64,000 nucleotides of DNA, from contig JBAVKQ010000176.1 of NCBI GenBank assembly GCA_049688395.1, forward strand, positions 1 to 64,000, in the 5' to 3' direction. The notes beneath the pieces are model-generated. The model worked only from the letters and a program-made list of their open reading frames with translations. It was not told where the DNA came from and did not search any database. This document shows, one piece after another, positions 52,911-61,829 of this stretch; the first letter of the stretch is position 1, and the number at the start of each line of letters is the position of its first letter. This DNA comes from Prado023 sp049688395. GTDB lineage: Bacteria; Actinomycetota; Actinomycetes; S36-B12; CAIYMF01. Both the position numbers and the translations under genes were made by a program.

Positions 52911-53999
52911 GTGGACGAGGAGCGGCGCGTGAGCTTCCTCGAGCTGTTCTACGACCTGGTGTTCGTCGTGCTGGTCGCCCAGATCGCGCACTCCCTCGCC
53001 GAGGACGCCTCCTGGTCGGGGGTGGCGGGCTTCGTCGTGGTCTTCGCAATAATCTGGATCGCTTGGTTCAACGGGTCGCTCTACTACGAGGCACACGCCC
53101 GTGAGGATGGCCGCGCCCGGATCTCGATCTTCGTGCAGATGTTCCTCCTGGTTGCGCTTGCAGCAATTGCCGCGCGGGCGACCGACGAGAACGGCGCGGT
53201 CTTCGCCGGCACCTACGCCGCCCTACTCGCGGTGCTGGCTTGGCAGTGGTGGTCGGTCGGCCGGCACGACGTCCTCCCGGCGTATCGCCCGTGGACCGTC
53301 CGCTACGTCGTGGGGCTGCTGGGTGCGATCGGCAACGTGCTGGTCAGCATCTTCGCGGTGCCCACGGTCCGAGAGCTGCTGTGGGCGGCGATGGTGGTGG
53401 TCTGGGTGCTCGGGCTGGGCGCGCAGAACCTGAGGTCGAAGGACCACCCGCTCGGGGTGACAGCGACCGAGGCCCTGGCGGAACGGTTCGGGCTCTTCAC
53501 GATCCTCGTCCTCGGTGAGGTCGTCGTCGGGGTGGTCGACGGCATGTCCGCGGCCGGCGGGGCAGCGCTCACCCTGGTCACCGGGCTCCTTGCCCTGTCG
53601 GTCGGCTTCGGGTTCTGGTGGAACTACTTCGAAGCCATCGGGCGGCTCCCGCCCCGACGTACGGCGGGTGCCTTCACCGCCTGGACGCTCACCCACCTCC
53701 CGCTGACGGCGGCGATCTTGATCACCGGAGCCGGGATGGTCAGCCTCATCGAGCACGAGTCGGACGCGCGCACCCCCTTCGGGACGGCATGGTTGCTCGC
53801 CGGGCCCTCGACGGCACTCCTCGTCCTCCTCGCCGTGCTCATCACCACGATCGACTACGAGCCCGCGCGGGCGGAACTCGTCGGACCCGTATCCGTCGCG
53901 CTGGGCGTCGGTGCCGTGGGGAGTGTCGCAGTGGGGTTGCTCCGGCCGCAGGCGTGGATCCTTGCCCTCCTGCTCGTGCTGATCCACGCAGCGACGTGA
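52911..53999 (+). CDS. LtrA-family membrane protein, start unclear
   Basis: A 362-residue protein with about ten helices; VSFLELFYDLVFVVLVAQIAHSL at the N-terminus and LFTILVLGEVVVGVV in the middle are typical of low temperature requirement protein A. GTG 52911 is the first formal start, but the same frame upstream (RVWFLTPPRRHGEV, from about 52857) also matches the family and is then cut off by a TGA without a usable start codon. So the true N-terminus is probably lost or frameshifted. LtrA proteins have no established biochemical function. Confidence 0.75.
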   Translation: MDEERRVSFLELFYDLVFVVLVAQIAHSLAEDASWSGVAGFVVVFAIIWIAWFNGSLYYEAHAREDGRARISIFVQMFLLVALAAIAARATDENGAVFAGTYAALLAVLAWQWWSVGRHDVLPAYRPWTVRYVVGLLGAIGNVLVSIFAVPTVRELLWAAMVVVWVLGLGAQNLRSKDHPLGVTATEALAERFGLFTILVLGEVVVGVVDGMSAAGGAALTLVTGLLALSVGFGFWWNYFEAIGRLPPRRTAGAFTAWTLTHLPLTAAILITGAGMVSLIEHESDARTPFGTAWLLAGPSTALLVLLAVLITTIDYEPARAELVGPVSVALGVGAVGSVAVGLLRPQAWILALLLVLIHAAT

Positions 54000-54376
54000 C
54001 TCTCTTCCTTCGCGCTGCATGCCCGACACCTCGACGCGCCCGGCGGCGGCGGTGCCTGCCCGGCGCTGGCCAAGAGCCCGGGAGCCGCCGGGGCGCGCCC
54101 CTGAACAAGCCGGGCTGACCGGGACGAGCCGGTGGCCGCCGATGGTCCAGCCACACCGCAGGGCAACCTGGGGGTGACCCTGGACGGCGTCGTGATCGCC
54201 GAGTCCGCCCCGGGTCGCGGCGATCCTCAACGCATACACGATAGCCACGTTCGATGACGGGCAGCGCACACTTCAGCCCGTTCGAGGGCTTCCGAATGCA
54301 CGGCGCCGTCGGATGCTCCGCGCTCGACGAGGGCCCGGAGGGTGACCCGCAGGAAGCCCTCAACGACATCGGTGCC
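54000..54376. other. Degraded region with gene debris
   Basis: No intact gene is seen. A plus-strand fragment near 54165-54250 (LGVTLDGVVIAESAP) resembles the DUF427 core before it fails, and minus-strand fragments near 54250-54370 (FLRVTLRALVERGASDGAV) look helical and coding-like. Both are too broken to call. Confidence 0.35.
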
Positions 54377-54431
54377 TACCGGAATCCCACCGGACCCTTA
54401 CCGGAATCCCACCGGACCCTTACCGGACTCT
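54377..54431 (+). repeat. Five 11-bp direct repeats before the peroxidase gene
   Basis: ACCGGAATCCC and ACCGGACCCTT alternate twice, then ACCGGACTCTG: five units of 11 bp (a 22-bp unit repeated 2.4 times). The array ends 47 bases before the ATG at 54479. The helical period suits cooperative binding of a regulator. Confidence 0.7.
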
Positions 54432-54478
54432 GCCGCGTCTCCCAGCGCTGACACAGGTCCCCGGTCAAGGCTGGATCC

Positions 54479-56629
54479 ATGACAAACACCCCTGAAGCCC
54501 ACCGATCCGTCCGACGTGCCGCGAAGAGGGGTCGTCGCATCATCGCCGCTCTCACCGTCCCCGTCGTCAGCGGGGTCACCGGGGTCGGCGTCGCATCCAC
54601 GCCTCCCGCGGCGGGCGAGTCGATCGAGCGCCTGAACGACTACCGCTCGTTGGACGGGTCCGGCAACAACCCGAACGATGACGATCTGGGTCGGGCTGGG
54701 GAGGTCTATCCCCGCATCGCGGACGCGAACTATGCCGACGGGGTCGGGGAACCGGTCGATGGGCCGTCCGAGCGCTACCTGAGCAACCGGATCTTCAACG
54801 ACCTGAACCAGAACATCTTCTCCGAGAACGGTGTCAGCCACTGGACCTTCGTGTGGGGGCAGCTCCTCGATCACACCTTCGGCCTGCGCACGGAAAGCGA
54901 CGAGGAGGTCGCTATCGCCTTCGATCCCGGCGACCCGCTGGAGGAGTTCACCAACGACCTCGGATCGATCTCCTCGACCAGATCCGCGGCGGCGGAAGGT
55001 ACCGGGATCGACTCGATCCGGCAGCAGACCAACACGGTCAGCTCGTTCATCGACGCTTGGGCGGTCTATGGCGGGTCCGAGGAGCGCCTCGACTGGCTGC
55101 GTGCCGGGAAGCTGGACGGCGACCCGACGAACAACGACGCCACCTTGCTCGACGTGGACGGCTACCTGCCCACGGCGGACGCCCGCCCCGACGCGCAAGC
55201 GCCCGCAGTCGACCTGATGGGCCGACTCGCCGGCGATCCTTCCGCCGCGGTCATCGCCGGCGACATCCGAGCCAACGAGAACCTGGGACTCACCGCCGTG
55301 CACACCCTGCTGCTGCGCGAGCACAACCGGATCGTCGAGTCGCTCCCCGACGACCTGGGCGAGCAGACCAAGTTCCAGGTGGCCCGCCGCGTGGTGTCAG
55401 CGCTGCAGCAGTTCATCACCTACAACGAATTCCTCCCAGCCATGGGAGTCGACCTGCCCGACTACGAGGGCTACGACGACACGGTCGACCCGTCGATCAC
55501 CAACGAGTTCGCCACCGTCGGCTACCGTGCGCACTCCGCGATCCACGGGGAGTTCGAAGCCGAACTCGCGCCCGGCACGTTCACCCAAGCGGGACTCGAC
55601 GCGCTCGAGTCCCAGGGCGTGGAGGTCGTCCGGGATGGTGACGCCATCGAGGTCGCCATCCCCTTGAACGTCGCCTTCGCCAACCCCGGACTCCTCCAGG
55701 ACCTCGGACTGGGCAACCTGCTCACCGGACTGGGATCCGAATCCGCCTACGCCAACGACGAGCAGATCGACAACCAGCTCCGCAGCGTGCTGTTCCAGGT
55801 GCCCGGGCCCGACGTCATCGATCCCTGCGAATGCCTGGACGGAACCGAGATCGCCGGCTGCTTCACAGGCGTGAGCGACCTCGGCGCCCTCGACGTCATG
55901 CGCGGGGCGGACCACGGAATGCCGACCTACAACGACCTGCGCGAAGCGCTCGGGTTGCCGCGGGTCGACTCATTCACCGCGCTCACCGGGGAGGACACCG
56001 ACGAGTTCCCCGACGACCCCGAGATCGACGCGACAGACCCGATCGACGACCCCGACATCCTGGACTTCACCGAGCTGCTCGACGCCGACGGCAAGACGCT
56101 CGAACCCGGCAGCGACGCAGCCGACACCACCACGGTCACCGCGACACGGCGAAGCACGACCGCCGCACGGCTGAAGGCCATCTACGGCAACGTCGACTCC
56201 GTGGACGCGTTCACCGGCATGGTCAGCGAACCCCACGTCGCTGGCAGCGAGTTCGGCGCGCTCCAGCTGGCCATGTGGACCAACCAGTTCCAGGCCCTGC
56301 GCGACGGGGACCGCTACTTCTACGCCAACGATCCCGTCCTCGACGAGATCCGCCAGCAGTACGGCATCGACTACCGCCGCACCCTCACCCAACTGATCGC
56401 CGACAACACCGAGGTCGAGGAGTCCGAGCTCCAGGCCAACATGTTCCGCACCCCCGACGCACAGGATGGCGACACGGCCCCCGACGATCCCACCACGGCT
56501 TCGGACACCGAGCAGCAGCCCGGCCAGAGCGGGGACACCGAGAACCGCAACCCCCGACCCCGCAACGACCGCCACGACCGTGCCGAACCTCGACGTGATC
56601 GCCAGACCCAGCGACCAGGCCCAGCGTGA
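54479..56629 (+). CDS. Animal-type haem peroxidase, exported
   Basis: A 716-residue protein with a signal-like start (twin-Arg-rich KRGRRIIAALTVPVVSGVTG). The haem peroxidase domain (about 55-660) shows the distal His motif WGQLLDHTF, RANENLGLTAVHTLLLREHNRI, and the proximal region EFATVGYRAHSAIHGEF. A later segment, AIYGNVDSVDAFTGMVSEPHV and LQLAMWTNQFQALRDGDRYFY, is typical of the family. The last 60 residues are a charged Pro/Arg tail. Peroxidases of this kind oxidise halides or small organics with H2O2. ATG 54479 has AAGG upstream. An 11-bp repeat array precedes it. Confidence 0.85.
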   Translation: MTNTPEAHRSVRRAAKRGRRIIAALTVPVVSGVTGVGVASTPPAAGESIERLNDYRSLDGSGNNPNDDDLGRAGEVYPRIADANYADGVGEPVDGPSERYLSNRIFNDLNQNIFSENGVSHWTFVWGQLLDHTFGLRTESDEEVAIAFDPGDPLEEFTNDLGSISSTRSAAAEGTGIDSIRQQTNTVSSFIDAWAVYGGSEERLDWLRAGKLDGDPTNNDATLLDVDGYLPTADARPDAQAPAVDLMGRLAGDPSAAVIAGDIRANENLGLTAVHTLLLREHNRIVESLPDDLGEQTKFQVARRVVSALQQFITYNEFLPAMGVDLPDYEGYDDTVDPSITNEFATVGYRAHSAIHGEFEAELAPGTFTQAGLDALESQGVEVVRDGDAIEVAIPLNVAFANPGLLQDLGLGNLLTGLGSESAYANDEQIDNQLRSVLFQVPGPDVIDPCECLDGTEIAGCFTGVSDLGALDVMRGADHGMPTYNDLREALGLPRVDSFTALTGEDTDEFPDDPEIDATDPIDDPDILDFTELLDADGKTLEPGSDAADTTTVTATRRSTTAARLKAIYGNVDSVDAFTGMVSEPHVAGSEFGALQLAMWTNQFQALRDGDRYFYANDPVLDEIRQQYGIDYRRTLTQLIADNTEVEESELQANMFRTPDAQDGDTAPDDPTTASDTEQQPGQSGDTENRNPRPRNDRHDRAEPRRDRQTQRPGPA

Positions 56630-57069
56630 CCTCGCTGCCCTGAGATCCGTCCCACGCCCCCGCCGCGCACGGCGCCGCTGTGATCGCCCAGCGATCATCC
56701 CCGCGCAGCCGACGGCGCACCCCTCGTCCCAGTGGCTCGACGTCCTTGGCTCGCACGGCTCCCGCGCAATCCGTGGTGAGGCGAGCAAGCGCGGCAGCCT
56801 TGGAACGGGCCCGCGAAGGGGCCGAGGTTAGTGACCCGCACCACTGCCGCGGCCCGACCGCCGCGGAGCGCCCCGGCGATGACCGTCAAGGCGCAGGCCG
56901 CCAGGACCGCCGGGGCCGGTGAGATCGGCAGTAGCAGCCTCTGCGTCCAGGCGGCTCCCGGCAGGACGACCTTCACCCGGCCACCATGGCGCGGGTGTCC
57001 ACCAGTTGCCCGACGCAGGTGCGTACGACCAGCAAGTCGGTGAGTGCCCGGTCGGCCGTCGACGCAGCA
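56630..57069. other. Intergenic region after the peroxidase
   Basis: About 440 bases. A minus-strand ORF (56695-56976, starting KVVLPGAAWTQRLLLP) has one hydrophobic stretch but no ribosome site and no match, so it is not called. Nothing else is seen. Confidence 0.3.
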
Positions 57070-57089
57070 GCAACGGCGGTCGCCGTTGC
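57070..57089. terminator. Terminator of the ferric-reductase-like operon
   Basis: GCAACGGCG and CGCCGTTGC pair over 9 bp with a two-base loop, 15 bases beyond the stop at 57104. Confidence 0.55.
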
Positions 57090-57103
57090 CTTGGTGTTCC
57101 TGT

Positions 57104-58465
57104 TCAGAGTGCGAATCTCTCTTCGTGCAGCTGGCGTCGCGGCAGCCCCGACGCCACGAGCGAGTCGCGTACGGCGGTGGCCATCCCAGGCGGCCCGCAG
57201 AGGTAGACGTCGCGCTCGGCCAGCCGCGGCACCAGCCGGGTCAGCGACCGCGGCGACAACAGGTGCGGGTCACTGCCCAAGAGGTAGACCACGTGCGCCT
57301 GGCGGCTGGCCGCGAGCGCATCGAGCTCGGCGCGGAACACGAGCTGTTCGGGGGTGCTCGCCCGGTAGAGCAGCATCAAGTCCTGGCCCGGCGTCTTGGG
57401 CAGGGTCTCGAATAGCGCGCGCATCGGGGTGATGCCGACCCCGCCGGCGATCAGGAGCAGGTCGCGCCGGGTGCGGCGGGCGGCGGTCATCACGCCGTAC
57501 GGTCCCTCGGCGATGACGCGGGTTCCCACGGGCAGCTGTTGCAGTTGCGTGGAACCGTCGCCGAGTGCCTTGACGGTGAGGCGCAGCCGGTTGCCGATGG
57601 GTGGCGCGGACAGGGAGAACGGGTGGGCGGTGGCCCACGAGCCCCTGGTGAGGAACCGCCAACGGAAGAACTGGCCGGGCTCGGCCTCCAGCTCCTGCAG
57701 GTGCCGCCCCTGGACGACGATCGAGACGACGCCGGGGCCCTCGGCGATCACGGCCACCACCCTGGGCTGGTGGCGCCACGTCGAGAAGATCGGCGCGAGG
57801 AGCCGGTAGCGGATCACGAGGGCGAACGTGACGGAATACAGGACTGCCCACGTCACTTGCAGCCAAGGCCGGCCGGCGAGGTCGGGCCCGGCCAGCTGGT
57901 GGCTGAAGGAGAACGCGACTGCGACGTACACCGTCAGGTGCAGGGCGTGCCAGGTCTCCCAGCGGAGCCGCTTGCGTGCGGACCTCGCGGACGAGACAGC
58001 GACGGCGGCCATGAGTGCGGTACCGACAGTGGCCGGGACCAGCCCCGGCCACGTCATGATCTGGCCGATGGCCACGAGGGGGTCCTGGTCGGTGAGCAGG
58101 CTCCAGGAGAGCACGGCGAAGACGGGGTGCACCAGGACCAGGATCAGCAGGGCACGGCCGCCGGCGGCGTGCCACCGGGCCAGAATGTCGGCACCGATGC
58201 CGCGTTCCAGCACCGGCCATCGGGACATGAGCACCAGCATGACCAGCACGCCGTAGCCGGCGACCATGCCGCAGACGCGGGCGACCAGCGCCACGGGATC
58301 GAGCGGAAGGCCGTCGAGCAGCATGGCGACGATCGGCCAGATCGCCACGAAGACACCGCCGATGCCCAGGACCGTCAACGCGGCCTCCGCGGTCGCCCGA
58401 TCAGCAGACGCCGAGCCCGCCGGCGACATCGGCGGGTGCGGTCGGCGAGCTTGCTGGGTGCTCAT
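57104..58465 (-). CDS. Ferric-reductase-like transmembrane oxidoreductase
   Basis: A 453-residue protein. Residues about 25-230 hold six helices with paired His (RWHAAGGRALLILVLVHP, WETWHALHLTVYVAVAFSFSHQ) that would bind two haems. Residues about 240-453 are an FAD/NAD(P)H domain: AHPFSLSAPP (FAD), GTRVIAEGPYGVM, IAGGVGITPMRALFE (pyridine nucleotide) and VYLCGPPGMATAV near the end. It should move electrons from NAD(P)H across the membrane. ATG 58465 overlaps the stop of a small upstream gene. Acceptor unknown. Confidence 0.9.
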   Translation of the reverse strand: MSTQQARRPHPPMSPAGSASADRATAEAALTVLGIGGVFVAIWPIVAMLLDGLPLDPVALVARVCGMVAGYGVLVMLVLMSRWPVLERGIGADILARWHAAGGRALLILVLVHPVFAVLSWSLLTDQDPLVAIGQIMTWPGLVPATVGTALMAAVAVSSARSARKRLRWETWHALHLTVYVAVAFSFSHQLAGPDLAGRPWLQVTWAVLYSVTFALVIRYRLLAPIFSTWRHQPRVVAVIAEGPGVVSIVVQGRHLQELEAEPGQFFRWRFLTRGSWATAHPFSLSAPPIGNRLRLTVKALGDGSTQLQQLPVGTRVIAEGPYGVMTAARRTRRDLLLIAGGVGITPMRALFETLPKTPGQDLMLLYRASTPEQLVFRAELDALAASRQAHVVYLLGSDPHLLSPRSLTRLVPRLAERDVYLCGPPGMATAVRDSLVASGLPRRQLHEERFAL

Positions 58466-58623
58466 CCTCCACCGCCGTTCCCAGTCCCGCCCGCGTGCCC
58501 ACCGACCAACGGTCCCTCGGTGAAGATGGGCGAGGCGTCGGGTGCGCTCAGACCGAGCCACGTCCCTACCGCGACCGCGGCGAGCAGCAGCACGACACCC
58601 GCCACGTCGATCCGTCGGGTCAT
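58462..58623 (-). CDS. Small single-pass membrane protein in the reductase operon (53 aa)
   Basis: A 53-residue ORF with ATG 58623 inside an ATGA overlap with the gene before it and its TGA inside an ATGA overlap with the reductase. It starts MTRRIDVAGVVLLLAA, has one membrane helix (about 6-25) and ends in a Gly-rich tail. Double coupling makes it very likely real. It may be a small subunit of the reductase. No family is recognised. Confidence 0.7.
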   Translation of the reverse strand: MTRRIDVAGVVLLLAAVAVGTWLGLSAPDASPIFTEGPLVGGHAGGTGNGGGG

Positions 58624-59096
58624 CGGAACCCCCCACGACGCCCGCCGGCACCGTCACCGTCGAAGTCGGCGTTGACCTGGGCAGCTGCGCCGCGGCCCGC
58701 GAAACCGCCAGGTCCATCGCCGTTGGCCGCGACGGAGGCGCCGACGGCACCGCCGGTCAGCACCAGGCCCAGGGCTCCGGCCCCGAGCAGTGCACGCTTG
58801 CGTGACCACAGGCCGGCGGCCCGAGGTCGGTCCGGCGAACTGGCCGGTGTCGAGGCGGCCGCCCCGGGGGGCGACTCGTCCTCGAAGCCGTAGTGCTCGG
58901 TCGCCCAGCGGTTGATGACCGGGTCGGCGGTGCCGCGGTCCTCGCCGGCCCCTGAGCCGGGCTCGGTCACCTCCGGGCTGGGCGCGTCGACGGTGGGGGG
59001 CGCCGCATCGGCAGCGTGGTGGTCGATACCGCCGGCGTCGTTCGGGTCGTCGTTGGAGTTCTGGGCCTCGTAGGAGTCGGCTGGGTGGTTGGTCAT
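58620..59096 (-). CDS. Membrane-anchored acidic protein, first gene of the reductase operon
   Basis: A 158-residue protein. Residues 1-about 95 are acidic and low in structure (NSNDDPNDAGGIDHHAADAA, then TADPVINRWATEHYGFEDE); residues about 103-125 are a membrane helix (ALLGAGALGLVLTGGAVGA); the end is Gly/Asp/Arg-rich with DFDGDGAGG, like a lone EF-hand-type Ca loop. ATG 59096 has GGAGG. The acidic part would face the cytoplasm. It could anchor or tune the reductase. A TCACAGG-type box lies 72 bases upstream. Confidence 0.75.
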   Translation of the reverse strand: MTNHPADSYEAQNSNDDPNDAGGIDHHAADAAPPTVDAPSPEVTEPGSGAGEDRGTADPVINRWATEHYGFEDESPPGAAASTPASSPDRPRAAGLWSRKRALLGAGALGLVLTGGAVGASVAANGDGPGGFAGRGAAAQVNADFDGDGAGGRRGGFR

Positions 59097-59168
59097 ATGT
59101 GCCTCCGGTTGCATGCGATTGGGTATCCATCACGTTGGCTCGCCTACCTCGCAACCGCCTCCGCGCTG

Positions 59169-59187
59169 CCTGTGATCGTCCTGTGGA
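59169..59187 (-). promoter_or_regulatory. TCACAGG-type box before the reductase operon
   Basis: Minus strand TCCACAGGACGATCACAGG, 72 bases before the start at 59096. Confidence 0.6.
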
Positions 59188-59361
59188 TGACCAGACCAGC
59201 CCCGCGCACCCGATCAGGTTCGGCTCGTCGAGGACCCCTGACATCCCCTTGCCGCATCGGCGGCCGTGCACTCGTTCCAGCCGTCGCGGCGGATGACGGA
59301 GAGGTCCGGATCGGTGGGTGACTCGACTGGACGCGCCGCACCGAGCGGTGGGGGGCCGGCC

Positions 59362-60507
59362 TCAGGACCCCGTCCGGGACGAGGCCGGCGCAGCGAGCAG
59401 CTCAGTCAGTCCGCGACCAGGTGGCGGGTCCGCCGGGGGCACGAGGCGGTATCCGCAGAGGGCCTCGCCAGGCGAGGGCGGTCGAACGGGGCGGAACACG
59501 TGCTTGCGCTGCACGAGGAAGCTGACCGCGAACAGGGTCAGTTCGGTGCCCAGCTTGGCTGCCAGAAGCGGGAGGCCCGCGCCGGCGGTGAGCACGAGCA
59601 GCATCGTGTAGTTGGCGGCCAGCAGCGCCAGGGCCAGCACCGCGTACCGCACGGCAGTCGGCCCCACCCCCGCCCTGGTGTGCTTGCCGAACACCAGGGT
59701 GCGGTTCACGAAGAAGTTCACCGACCCGCTGGTCAGCCGGGCGCCCACCACGGCCAGCAGCAGCGAACCGGAGAGGGCCATGAGCCAGAGGACCAGCACC
59801 AGGTCCAGGGCGAACGCCGCCAGCGACGACGCCGTGAACCGCAGCAGCGGCCCGTAGATGCGCACGGAGTCGACCAAGGGGCGGAAGTGCGAGCTGCGGT
59901 TGCCCTCCAGGTACACGGTTGCGATCGGGACCTCTCGGATGGGCACGCCCGCCGGGCGGGCCGCGAGCAGGACCCGCATCTCGTACTCGAACCGGTTCCC
60001 CGGGATGCTGCGCACCCACTCGAGGGTCTGCCCGCCGTAGCCACGCAGTCCGGTCTGGGTGTCGCGCAGGTCGCGACCCGTGGCCAGGCGGAACATCAGC
60101 CGGGTGGCGTCGTTGCCGACTCGGCTGCGAAACGGCACGCCACCACCGACGAACCCGCGCACCCCCAGGACGATTCCGGTGGGGTCCTGGGCCAGCGCCG
60201 CGGCGACACGCAGGATGTCGGTCATCGTGTGCTGCCCGTCGCTGTCGGCGCACACCACCGGGGCGCCCGGGCGAGTTCGGGCCACATGGGCCAGCCCGGT
60301 CTTCAGCGCCGCGCCCTTGCCGCAGTTGACCGGATGCCCCAGCACTTCGGCGCCCAGCGCGGCGACCCGATCGAACACCGTCGCGTAGCGTGGGCCGCTG
60401 CCGTCATCGACCACGACAACCTCCAGCCTCGGGGTTGCCCGGATCAGCTCGGTGACCAGCGACACGAGGCGGACGTCCGGCTCGTACGCCGGGATCAGGA
60501 TGATCAT
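59362..60507 (-). CDS. Second GT2-GtrA fusion glycosyltransferase
   Basis: A 381-residue protein with a GT2 domain (about 1-215: IILIPAYEPDVRLVSLV, VVDDGSGPRY, CADSDGQHTM, DTQTGLRGYG) and a four-helix GtrA domain (about 225-350). It lies seven bases after the phosphodiester glycosidase gene and shares its promoter. Start ATG 60507. Like the GT2-GtrA at 40.3 kb, it would make or move a lipid-linked sugar for surface polymers. Confidence 0.88.
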   Translation of the reverse strand: MIILIPAYEPDVRLVSLVTELIRATPRLEVVVVDDGSGPRYATVFDRVAALGAEVLGHPVNCGKGAALKTGLAHVARTRPGAPVVCADSDGQHTMTDILRVAAALAQDPTGIVLGVRGFVGGGVPFRSRVGNDATRLMFRLATGRDLRDTQTGLRGYGGQTLEWVRSIPGNRFEYEMRVLLAARPAGVPIREVPIATVYLEGNRSSHFRPLVDSVRIYGPLLRFTASSLAAFALDLVLVLWLMALSGSLLLAVVGARLTSGSVNFFVNRTLVFGKHTRAGVGPTAVRYAVLALALLAANYTMLLVLTAGAGLPLLAAKLGTELTLFAVSFLVQRKHVFRPVRPPSPGEALCGYRLVPPADPPPGRGLTELLAAPASSRTGS

Positions 60508-60514
60508 GGCCGCG

Positions 60515-61531
60515 CTATCCGACGTAGAGGATGTCGGACGTGGCGCGCTCGTCGCCCTCGCCGAGTGGGTCGTTGACCACCTCGCCGTCGAAGTAGAGCG
60601 TGGCCGACCCGCCTCCGTCGAGGTTGTACGCCGCTGAGGCGCCCAGGTCGGCGAAGATCTGGGCGAATTGGCTCATCGTCACGCCGCGGCTGTAGCCGGG
60701 GCTGCGGCCATCCACCACGACGAACACGTAGTGGTTGGTGTCGATGATGCCGATGCCGGTCCGGGGCTGCTCGCCCTGGATCGAGTGATTGCCGAAGTTC
60801 GTGTCGATCTCGACGTTGTCGATGCCGGCGACCACCTGCCCGTCCTCGAGCAGCGCGGGTCCGAACGACAGGGTGTTCCACACGTCGTCGGCCAGCAACT
60901 GGTGCGCGGTGGTCTGGGTCTCGTCGTAGACGTCCATCGAGCCGTCGGAGTAGAGGGCGAGCCCGGTGCGTGTCCCGGTGTCTCGGTAGATCACCCCGTT
61001 GCGGATGACGATGCCGGCGTCGCGGAAGCCGTAGTAGTCGCCGTTGATCGCCAGGATCGCGTCGTTGTTGGCGGCGATGTCCGAGGTGTCCTCGGTGATG
61101 TTGGCGCCGAACGCGTCGCGGGCGAATGCGGAGCGCAACTGGCGGGCGTCGTCGAGGACGACATCCGCCACGTAGTAGGTGACCGTGTCCGCGCCCGACC
61201 CAGTGGTGACCTCGGTGATCGTGATCGCGGTGTCCTCGTCGGTGTAGCTGGTGTCGGTGACCTGCGCCTGGTCCGTGGCCGTTGACTGCCCGTCCGTCGA
61301 CTGCCCGTCCCACGACTGCCCGTCTGTCGCGGTTGCGCTCACCGCGGTCGCCAGTGCGTCGGCGTCGGTGCCTGCTTCCTGCTCCGCCGCCGAGACGTCG
61401 GCAACTACGACGTGGTCGATCACGTAGCGATCCAGCGCCCAACCGGTCGGGACGGCTGCGAGCACGCCTGCGGCGAGCACCCCCGCCACGATCATGCGTG
61501 CCCGTGCCCGAGTGGTGTGTTGTGTCTGCAT
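60515..61531 (-). CDS. Phosphodiester glycosidase (NAGPA-like), exported
   Basis: A 338-residue protein with an N-terminal signal anchor (ARARMIVAGVLAAGVLAAV) and an extracytoplasmic NAGPA domain (about 120-338): AINGDYYGFRDAG, FGPALLEDGQ, IGIIDTNHYVFVVVDGR, AYNLDGGGSATLYFDG. Related enzymes remove GlcNAc from phosphodiester-linked sugars. A short repeated segment (DGQSWDGQSTDGQST) is near residue 75. ATG 61531 has GAGGAG. It is the first gene of an operon with GT2-GtrA, behind a TCACAGG-type box. One enzyme may cap and the other uncap a phosphosugar polymer; that is inference. Confidence 0.85.
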   Translation of the reverse strand: MQTQHTTRARARMIVAGVLAAGVLAAVPTGWALDRYVIDHVVVADVSAAEQEAGTDADALATAVSATATDGQSWDGQSTDGQSTATDQAQVTDTSYTDEDTAITITEVTTGSGADTVTYYVADVVLDDARQLRSAFARDAFGANITEDTSDIAANNDAILAINGDYYGFRDAGIVIRNGVIYRDTGTRTGLALYSDGSMDVYDETQTTAHQLLADDVWNTLSFGPALLEDGQVVAGIDNVEIDTNFGNHSIQGEQPRTGIGIIDTNHYVFVVVDGRSPGYSRGVTMSQFAQIFADLGASAAYNLDGGGSATLYFDGEVVNDPLGEGDERATSDILYVG

Positions 61532-61595
61532 GGTCTGACTCCTCAGTTCACTGTCGGTGCGTGCTGGCATGTCTGGGCAACGGACCTGGGGGAAC

Positions 61596-61614
61596 CCTCC
61601 GAGGATCCTGGGAT
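61596..61614 (-). promoter_or_regulatory. TCACAGG-type box before the glycosidase gene
   Basis: Minus strand ATCCCAGGATCCTCGGAGG, 64 bases before the start at 61531. It is the weakest of the six copies but has the same spacing and orientation. Confidence 0.5.
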
Positions 61615-61829
61615 CGCTCTTCGACACGACGGTGGCGCGCAGCCTGCCGTGCGGCTGAGCACGCGGGGCGGGTGTGGCCAGCCGGGTCCTTCGGACGCCC
61701 GGGCCTGGTCACGCGCGCCGCGGGCGTGGCCCTGGCACAGGTCCCCCAGCCCGGGCAGCTGGAGGTCGTGCACCTGGTTCGGGACGCCCCCGCGACGCGC
61801 GGACCCGGGCTACCCACGCGGGGTGCGCG

